Below are positions 21,504 through 26,115 of a DNA stretch of 26,115 bases, in pieces. Position 1 is the first letter of the stretch. Each line of letters starts with the position of its first letter. Position numbers and translations under genes: made by a program. The stretch lies in IMG/VR virus record IMGVR_UViG_3300025280_000141, positions 1 through 26,115 of that record; one strand, given 5' to 3'. The DNA comes from a virus. The notes beneath the pieces were generated by a model, which ran no database searches, was not told the DNA's origin, and saw only the letters and a program-made list of their open reading frames with translations.

Positions 21504-21912
21504 TATCCTCTCCTGTGGCACAGGGTGTGCACCGTATCACTGCGTCATCCCTGCATTTGCCGGGGTCACACAGACATCCCTGACTATCAGGGTGTAGGGC
21601 TAGGTACATCTTCTCTACGTTGACCCAGTTATCCATCGTGTCATTGAGTGCGTTGTGGAGGTTGATGAGATGTTGCTGTGTCCTGTATAGCCACTGGCGC
21701 ACCGCCACTCCGTCTTCCATCATGGCCAGTACGTTCTGCTTATTCGCAGCCAGAGCACGGAAGACGATATGGAGGTTAGGGTCATCATGCTTCTCAGCCT
21801 GTGACATTGAGAGCTTGTCACCATTTCTGGCTAGCACAAGGCCATGCGCTTGGGCAAGGCTCAGGAGGCTAGCCGCTTTGTCCAGTTCATCCCAATTATT
21901 TAAGCTTCCCAA
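21490..21912 (-). CDS. TubC-like docking/Cys-cluster protein
   Basis: The preferred TTG start at 21912 has TAGGAG eight bases upstream and overlaps the ATPase stop; a GTG at 21957 is an alternative. The 140-residue product begins with a TubC N-terminal-like docking module (about residues 13-67: LLSLAQAHGLVLARNGDKLS, later NKQNVLAMM). A helical middle and a Cys cluster follow (C113, C115, C120, C128, C131) that could bind zinc. TubC-like modules mediate protein-protein contact and occur beside replication proteins of mobile elements. Here the gene sits between the RecA-fold ATPase and an HTH gene, so it may recruit one to the other. The assignment is by pattern and needs a profile search. Confidence 0.5.
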   Translation of the reverse strand: MGSLNNWDELDKAASLLSLAQAHGLVLARNGDKLSMSQAEKHDDPNLHIVFRALAANKQNVLAMMEDGVAVRQWLYRTQQHLINLHNALNDTMDNWVNVEKMYLALHPDSQGCLCDPGKCRDDAVIRCTPCATGEDNGKK

Positions 21913-23210
21913 TCTGTTGCTCCTACCGGGGGAATGGGTACACTCTGTGCCGCCCACTCCTCCTCCTCAGTCTTGATAGTCTCATAGAATCCCTTGCCAA
22001 CCACCTTGAACATATCCTTGTTGGAGCTTAGCTCCTTGCTGATATGGGTGCTGCCCTTGCCCAGAGCCTCTGCAATGTCTACAACAGACTGGGGGGCTGA
22101 GCACTCCTCTAGGTAGTTCTTAATGCGCTCCCTTACTGTCATCTCGCTCTCAAGCCGGGTCTTCTTAACATCACGCCGGGTGAACGTGGCCGTACCCTCG
22201 TCGTTGTCGAACCGGAGGCTCCACCCTAGGGGGTGGATCAGCCTGCTGTTGTTAGCCTTCTCATGGAGCAAGGCGAATTCAAACTCCTCGTCCTGTTCAC
22301 GCTGACTCTTCTTGACGTGGTACACCAGCCTGCTTGCATTGCGTTTGTAGACAGATCCGAACAGCACGTCAGACTTATTGGTGTGGTCAATGCAGAGGCT
22401 TGTCACTCCAAGGCTTCTGATAGCCCCGAATAACTTGAGCACCACCTCTGCGCTCTCTGGTTCACCCATGCAGGCAGACCCCAGAGAGTCACAAACCACG
22501 AAGGAGATACCCCTGTCCAGTATGATTTTCCTGACCACTGCTATGTCACTGGACAACCCCTGAGTCATGTACTTATACCATATGCCTGACTCTGTGTACT
22601 CAGACAGGCCAAGCCCCTTGCGTATCATGGCTAAACGGGACCCGATTTCCTGAAGGTCTGTCTCCCAATCCAGATACAATACCCTCGCCTGTTCCACCTC
22701 CAGCCCCGATGCACTCATGCCCTCGTGGACTAGGACACTCAGGTACTGGCCCAGCCATGACTTGCCAGAGGAGCCCTCTCCGTAGATCAGGGTGGGGTGC
22801 CCTGCCTGCACTAGCGGCTTGATCAGCCAGTGTCCCTCCGGGGCGGCCTTTATCTGTCCCACCATCTCTATCTCCGGGGCACCCCGGCGGTACGCATCGG
22901 TAGCTGCTACGCATAGCTGGCCTACGATATGTTTCCAACTGAGGCTCTCGTCCTCATCCTCGAGGCTCTTAATGTACGGCGCAGAGGGGTTGCTGAGGTT
23001 TACCCTGCGCCGCAGGACGTGTCCTGACGCGTTGGAGTTGGGTCGCTCCGAGGTGAACTCAACCTCAGCGGAGAGGCTGAGGTCAGGCATGACCTTGAAC
23101 AGGGACACATCAGCCTGAACGTGGAGGTTGGGCCAGTACAATTTGTACTGACCCCCTGATCCCTCGATGTCAAATGTGTTAAGCGGTGTTGACGGATCTT
23201 GGTCTAACAT
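21900..23210 (-). CDS. RecA-fold ATPase (AAA_25/RepA-like) with C-terminal winged helix
   Basis: This 436-residue ATPase of the RecA/DnaB-like fold probably acts as a helicase or helicase-related motor in replication or recombination. The N-terminal 120 residues are unassigned. Walker A is GEGSSGKS (144-151), and a Walker-B-like strand with an acidic end is VLYLDWE (177-183). A second acidic strand is FVVCDS (237-242), and CIDHTNK (273-279) fits the sensor region. Residues about 357-412 (VRERIKNYLEECSAPQSVVD then ALGKGSTHISKEL) look like a winged helix for DNA binding. The ATG at 23210 has GGAGG upstream and overlaps the preceding gene by 32 bases. AAA_25/RepA-type helicase is the best reading; a strand-exchange RecA is less likely. 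Confidence 0.75.
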   Translation of the reverse strand: MLDQDPSTPLNTFDIEGSGGQYKLYWPNLHVQADVSLFKVMPDLSLSAEVEFTSERPNSNASGHVLRRRVNLSNPSAPYIKSLEDEDESLSWKHIVGQLCVAATDAYRRGAPEIEMVGQIKAAPEGHWLIKPLVQAGHPTLIYGEGSSGKSWLGQYLSVLVHEGMSASGLEVEQARVLYLDWETDLQEIGSRLAMIRKGLGLSEYTESGIWYKYMTQGLSSDIAVVRKIILDRGISFVVCDSLGSACMGEPESAEVVLKLFGAIRSLGVTSLCIDHTNKSDVLFGSVYKRNASRLVYHVKKSQREQDEEFEFALLHEKANNSRLIHPLGWSLRFDNDEGTATFTRRDVKKTRLESEMTVRERIKNYLEECSAPQSVVDIAEALGKGSTHISKELSSNKDMFKVVGKGFYETIKTEEEEWAAQSVPIPPVGATDWEA

Positions 23211-23466
23211 CTACCCCTCCACTGTGATTCTGTTTCGCCGGGGCTGGTGGTGGCGGTGGTGGCGGTGCCTCTCTCCGTGGCCTCCGCATCCCACGGTACT
23301 CCAGCTCCAGCTCCTCTTCTAGCAATTCGTTGCGCCTCTCCAGTGCCAACACCTCGGCCTGCCGCAGTGCAAGGTGCTGGCAGTCCATGCACAGGTACTC
23401 CGACCGGGTGCCGTGCATTCCCCCACACAAAGGGATACCCATGCGTCCACCTCTAGGCGTTCTCAT
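23179..23466 (-). CDS. Cys-motif and coiled-coil protein
   Basis: This 95-residue protein has its ATG sharing one base with the nuclease stop (TGATG), and AAGGGGGTG upstream. The N-terminus holds Cys14, His18, Cys26 and Cys29 (CGGMH and CMDC), a candidate zinc site. A charged helix, probably a coiled coil, follows (about 33-58: RQAEVLALERRNELLEEELE). A run of seven prolines lies at 68-74. The tail overlaps the ATPase start by 32 bases. It could link nuclease and ATPase or bind DNA; no family is recognised. Confidence 0.6.
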   Translation of the reverse strand: MRTPRGGRMGIPLCGGMHGTRSEYLCMDCQHLALRQAEVLALERRNELLEEELELEYRGMRRPRREAPPPPPPPAPAKQNHSGGVDVRPRSVNTA

Positions 23467-24185
23467 CACTCACCCCCCTTCAGGAATGCCTTGGGGCGAG
23501 TAGCCCTGTATACCTGTAGCGATGCCTTGAACATTTCTTTGGCTACAGGGATGTCCACCCACTGCCACTCAACGTCCCTAGTGTCACGGGCTACATACAC
23601 GATGGCAGCCTGTGTGATAACAGGCCGCCCCATGTACTCCAGAGCCAGTAGGTAGCCACCCAACTGTGACGCGTGGCCTACCTGTCCTAAGTTCTTCTTC
23701 TGCTTCCCCTTGCTATCGAGGAAGTTCGCAGATTTCCAATCGAACAGGGTTGGCACCCCATCGACAATGCCGATGCTATCACAGGTGCCACCATAGCCAA
23801 GGCCACCGTGGTAGACCATCTCCTCTGTTACGACCCACCAGCCCACCCTCTCACCTACCGAGGCGTACCAGTTGGAGTACAGCATGGACGGGTCTTTGGG
23901 ATGCTCCTTGTTGGCAATGTAGTACTCTATCTCTGAGTGGAGTTGCGTACCCAGCGCACCAGCCTCGTCCCGTGCTGTCACGAACCTGTCGCGCTCTCCG
24001 GTGGCAATGTAATGGTCAATGCCCCAGTAGATGAGGCTGTCACCACCCCGGTCTACGAATCCACTCACCGTGCTACAGCTAGGCATGGGTACCGCCGGGT
24101 CTACCAGAGGATCGCCATCCACATAGTACAGGTGCTGGGAATTCCTACCCACCTTTTTTGTTTCCATCCTGACTGTGGCACTCAT
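23466..24185 (-). CDS. RecB/Cas4-like PD-(D/E)XK exonuclease
   Basis: This 239-residue nuclease of the RecB/lambda-exonuclease type probably resects DNA ends for recombination. The motifs are in order: an early STVSGFVDRGGDSLIYWGID region (38-57), GTQLHSEIE with His83 and Glu85/Glu87, a YGGTCDSIGIVDG strand with Asp136, DWKSAN giving Asp149 and Lys151 (the D-x-K of the active site), and QLGGYLLALE with Gln174 and Tyr178 (motif IV). No iron-sulphur Cys set of the Cas4 kind is visible. The ATG at 24185 overlaps the SSB-like gene stop by four bases; an inner Met at 24167 is possible. It works in the same cluster as SSB-like, RusA and RecA-fold genes. Confidence 0.8.
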   Translation of the reverse strand: MSATVRMETKKVGRNSQHLYYVDGDPLVDPAVPMPSCSTVSGFVDRGGDSLIYWGIDHYIATGERDRFVTARDEAGALGTQLHSEIEYYIANKEHPKDPSMLYSNWYASVGERVGWWVVTEEMVYHGGLGYGGTCDSIGIVDGVPTLFDWKSANFLDSKGKQKKNLGQVGHASQLGGYLLALEYMGRPVITQAAIVYVARDTRDVEWQWVDIPVAKEMFKASLQVYRATRPKAFLKGGE

Positions 24186-24841
24186 ACCTCAAACACCTCC
24201 GGGGCTGGCTCGTCCAAATCCCCAAGGGGAGGAGCTTCTCCATCCAATGGGTCTACCGGCAGGTCTACATCAGGTTCTTGGGCCTCTACGGGCCCTTCTG
24301 GGGCATTCTCTACTGGTGGTGTTGGCCCTCTGCGGATGAGGGGATAGATGACTTGCGCCAAGGTGTCAACTTCATTGAGCCACCCAGTGTCATCATAAGG
24401 CATAGGAATCTTACTAACAGCATTGTTTATCGCTGAGTTCCATGCGATCCTCTCGTCTATGCTGCCACCCCATGATGCCGGGGCTGGTGCTGGGCGTGTG
24501 TCCTCGGTGTCTGGCTCTTGTGGCGTGCCGTCCAGTGATGCCCTTAGTATTCGGGTGATATCGCGGAACACCCCGTTCCCATTGGGCGTAGGGGATTCGG
24601 TCACCTCGACCGCCAGCCACACCTCCCGGCCTGCGGTCATGTGGCCCTTGGCGTTCTGCATCCTCCCTATGATCTCAACATCCGTAGACCTCGCGTTGAT
24701 GGGGAACTCAAGCCCCGTTTTCTGGATGCTGACTGTCACAAATTCCTTACCGTTGCGGTTGGGCTTGAACACGATATCCGTAACGTCACCCTCAACCGTA
24801 GCGGTCTGTTTAATAACTGGTACACTGTTTGCGTTAGTCAC
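24182..24841 (-). CDS. OB-fold/SSB-like single-strand-binding protein
   Basis: The GTG start at 24841 is chosen because AGAGGA lies just upstream and it overlaps the previous stop as GTGA; a longer frame reaching 24895 lies inside the upstream gene. The 219-residue product has an N-terminal beta-rich part (about residues 7-95) consistent with an OB fold: KQTATVEGDVTDIVF, EFVTVSIQKTGLEFPI and REVWLAVEVTES. The C-terminal half is Pro/acidic and disordered-looking, ending PAPEVFEV, like the acidic tail SSB uses to recruit partners. It probably coats single-stranded DNA for the nuclease and ATPase. The OB fold is inferred by pattern and position. Confidence 0.5.
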   Translation of the reverse strand: MTNANSVPVIKQTATVEGDVTDIVFKPNRNGKEFVTVSIQKTGLEFPINARSTDVEIIGRMQNAKGHMTAGREVWLAVEVTESPTPNGNGVFRDITRILRASLDGTPQEPDTEDTRPAPAPASWGGSIDERIAWNSAINNAVSKIPMPYDDTGWLNEVDTLAQVIYPLIRRGPTPPVENAPEGPVEAQEPDVDLPVDPLDGEAPPLGDLDEPAPEVFEV

Positions 24842-25089
24842 TGTTGTCCTCTTTCTGTTGTGATTCTGTTGCCAAGGTTTCGTAGTTCCAGACACTCATT
24901 GAGAGCATCCAAGGTGTAGTAGTATCCCCTCCCAAATGGGAGGGATCTGAGCCAGCCTGTGTTACGCCACCTGTTGATGGTCCCTACACTGACTGCCCCG
25001 TCCGGGCCACCGCAGTAATCGGCGGCCTCTTGTGGTGAGTACAGCCTCACCGATGTGTCGTTGAGCCTGATCCATATCTGGTTCTGCAC
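24838..25089 (-). CDS. Excisionase-like HTH protein
   Basis: This GTG-start gene (25089) directly follows the stop of the upstream gene and has GGAGGTTAG before it. The 83-residue product carries a MerR/excisionase (HTH_17)-type DNA-binding unit: YSPQEAADYC (about 17-26), a turn, then VGTINRWRNTGWLRSLPFGR (about 35-54), with YYYTLDALNECL as the wing-following helix. It may regulate this operon or assist recombination. No integrase is seen, so an excision role is not claimed. Confidence 0.65.
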   Translation of the reverse strand: MQNQIWIRLNDTSVRLYSPQEAADYCGGPDGAVSVGTINRWRNTGWLRSLPFGRGYYYTLDALNECLELRNLGNRITTERGQQ

Positions 25090-25623
25090 CTAACCTCCAT
25101 TTCCCAGCGACTTACCCGGCAGGGCTGACGGCCCCGACCAGTTAGCCATCTGTAGTTTACATTGCGATAAATCAGACAACAGCTTCTGGTTTTCCGCTCG
25201 AAACCGATCCCGTTCCAGCCTCACGGTGTTGATCTCCACGTCACGCTGACGTAGGCCATCAGCTATAGCCTCGAAATACTCCTGCGGTGTGTATGTCTGG
25301 GGTGTATCTGGCTGCACCTCATCACCCAACAAATCATACATGGTGGTATCTGTGCTATCCTCCTGTGGCACTGGCTCTACGCCGTATACCCGGGGGATAT
25401 CCCTGTGGTGCATGACTGTGGCTTGCATAGCCTGTGCTACCTCCTGCACTGCTGCCAGCCCCTTGCGTTTACGTTGTTGGAGTATAGGGATCCCCAGCTC
25501 CCGTTTGAGTTTGACTATAGTCCCCACGCTAGTGCCAAACATATCCTTGATCTTCACAACTGCTATTCCAGCCCTGATTGCGTCCCTAATATACGTGCGT
25601 CTCTGTTCTGACATCCGTGGCAT
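25090..25623 (-). CDS. HTH plus coiled-coil DNA-binding protein
   Basis: The 177-residue protein starts at an ATG with GGAGG upstream. Residues about 8-50 form a simple helix-turn-helix (RRTYIRDAIRAGIAVVKIKD; then GTSVGTIVKLKRELGIP), the type that recognises DNA. A linker with many acidic and Thr residues (about 75-115) leads to a charged coiled coil (about 115-162), probably for oligomerisation. It is likely a regulator or a recombination accessory factor. It is immediately followed by the excisionase-like gene. Confidence 0.6.
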   Translation of the reverse strand: MPRMSEQRRTYIRDAIRAGIAVVKIKDMFGTSVGTIVKLKRELGIPILQQRKRKGLAAVQEVAQAMQATVMHHRDIPRVYGVEPVPQEDSTDTTMYDLLGDEVQPDTPQTYTPQEYFEAIADGLRQRDVEINTVRLERDRFRAENQKLLSDLSQCKLQMANWSGPSALPGKSLGNGG

Positions 25624-25624
25624 A

Positions 25625-25741
25625 TCACTCCTCCTTCTTTTTCCTTTTCCTAACCAATATCGCTGCCAGTACGCCCATGACTAGTCCAATCGTGCCTGCA
25701 ACGACCCACCCCACTCCCCTGTCCTCTAGGTCTATGTCCAA
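25625..25741 (-). CDS. Tiny single-span membrane protein (38 aa)
   Basis: A short TTG-start gene follows the upstream stop by 15 bases and has AAGGGGGTG just before the start. The 38-residue product starts MDIDLEDRG, has one membrane span (about residues 11-30: GWVVAGTIGLVMGVLAAILV) and a strongly basic end (RKRKKKEE). The acidic front and basic back predict N-outside, C-inside topology. Its stop lies two bases before the next ATG. No function can be assigned, but the topology and the clear ribosome site support a real gene. Confidence 0.5.
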   Translation of the reverse strand: MDIDLEDRGVGWVVAGTIGLVMGVLAAILVRKRKKKEE

Positions 25742-25756
25742 TGTTTCACCCCCTTT

Positions 25757-26020
25757 CTACTCCGAGCCGTAGCCCTCTTCACAATCGGCACAGATGAGTG
25801 CGTACCTATGATCAGTGCGAAGATGAAGGTTTCGGTGCGTAACTACAGTCAACTCGCGACAGAATGTACACCGCCCCCGGATAGTTGCTAGCTCCCTTAT
25901 AGTTTCCTGTACCCCTTGCATGGCCTCATGCACCTCACAGTACGAGCAGAGCCTGCGAGGGCTGAGGGCTATGCCCTCGCACTGTACGCACCTGATGAAT
26001 GGGTAGTCTAGTTTAGGCAT
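25757..26020 (-). CDS. Cys-rich double zinc-ribbon-like protein
   Basis: This 87-residue protein has an ATG at 26020 with AAGGCGGTG upstream. It contains four CxxC pairs: C11/C14, C25/C28, C51/C54 and C77/C80, with His at 62, 66 and 71 in the second half. The first two pairs could form one zinc site and the last two another, giving two ribbons joined by a helix (about 32-47). Phages often use such proteins in transcription or DNA-binding roles, but no specific family is recognised. Confidence 0.6.
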   Translation of the reverse strand: MPKLDYPFIRCVQCEGIALSPRRLCSYCEVHEAMQGVQETIRELATIRGRCTFCRELTVVTHRNLHLRTDHRYALICADCEEGYGSE

Positions 26021-26115
26021 TGGTCACCGCCTTGGTCTGGGCAATACCACAAACGAGGCAGTAGACATTCACGGGTATAGTTTCGCTGCCGTCATCCTCC
26101 AGTAGTAGTACCACC
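26013..26115 (-). CDS. Partial gene at the right edge, C-terminal part with CxxC
   Basis: This frame is open to the right edge and ends at 26013, overlapping the next start by eight bases. Only about 33 residues are visible, with the pattern YCLVCG and a short Ala/Asn tail. It is probably another Cys-rich protein cut by the window. The start is outside or at the edge. Confidence 0.4.
   Translation of the reverse strand, partial: VVLLLEDDGSETIPVNVYCLVCGIAQTKAVTNA

Noticed and set aside
24838-25089. Reading the excisionase-like HTH protein as evidence for an integrated prophage
   Set aside because: No integrase, attachment site or host flanking gene is visible. Small HTH proteins of this type are also common as phage regulators.

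Overview
The window is a piece of a tailed double-stranded DNA bacteriophage genome, or possibly a provirus. It has a virion-assembly module on the + strand (bases 1 to about 19,970) and a DNA-recombination/replication module on the - strand (about 26,115 down to 20,324). The two face each other across a roughly 350-base gene-poor stretch with a strong hairpin. Genes are packed tightly, with many 1-4 base ATGA/GTGA/TAATG overlaps and clear purine-rich Shine-Dalgarno sites. I see no tRNA, rRNA, CRISPR array, integrase or insertion sequence. The host cannot be read from this window. Frequent AGG and ATA codons and mixed base composition fit an uncultured environmental host, but that is only a weak inference.

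Virion module, left to right: a 5'-truncated acidic protein; two small unknown proteins; a 1512-residue probable internal/ejection virion protein; a scaffold-like protein; the major capsid protein; a small Cys-motif protein; a 251-residue probable decoration protein; small helical, Lys-rich and Pro-rich proteins; a 420-residue protein with a carbohydrate-binding-like beta-sandwich; a 646-residue beta-propeller-like protein; a 97-residue beta protein; a Vsr-like nuclease-fold protein; and a 923-residue tail fibre ending in a self-cleaving S74 chaperone. No tape-measure, tail-tube or baseplate gene is visible, so a short-tailed (podovirus-like) particle is the simplest reading. Terminase and portal would lie beyond the left edge.

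The end of the + strand block (17,643-19,973) holds small membrane or helical proteins: a holin-like 50-residue protein, an XhlA-like 69 to 70-residue protein, and a 332-residue protein with an N-terminal membrane-like segment. It looks like a lysis/late-accessory region, but no endolysin is recognisable.

The - strand block, read from the right edge, encodes Cys-rich zinc-binding-like proteins, a tiny single-span membrane protein, HTH proteins, an OB-fold/SSB-like protein, a RecB/Cas4-like PD-(D/E)XK nuclease, a RecA-fold ATPase with a winged helix, a TubC-like docking/Cys-cluster protein, another HTH protein, a RusA Holliday-junction resolvase, and two small proteins. Together they suggest a phage recombination and replication-support system. 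DNA polymerase and primase are not in view.

The first 29 bases are an exact reverse complement of bases 105-133. This is the mark of a fold-back join at a contig end, so the first gene start is not reliable. I found no convincing wholly new system. The most unusual points are the nuclease-fold gene inside the tail module, the duplicated KKGGY/Pro-rich cassette, the repeated initiation block on the - strand, and the TubC-like/Cys-cluster protein.
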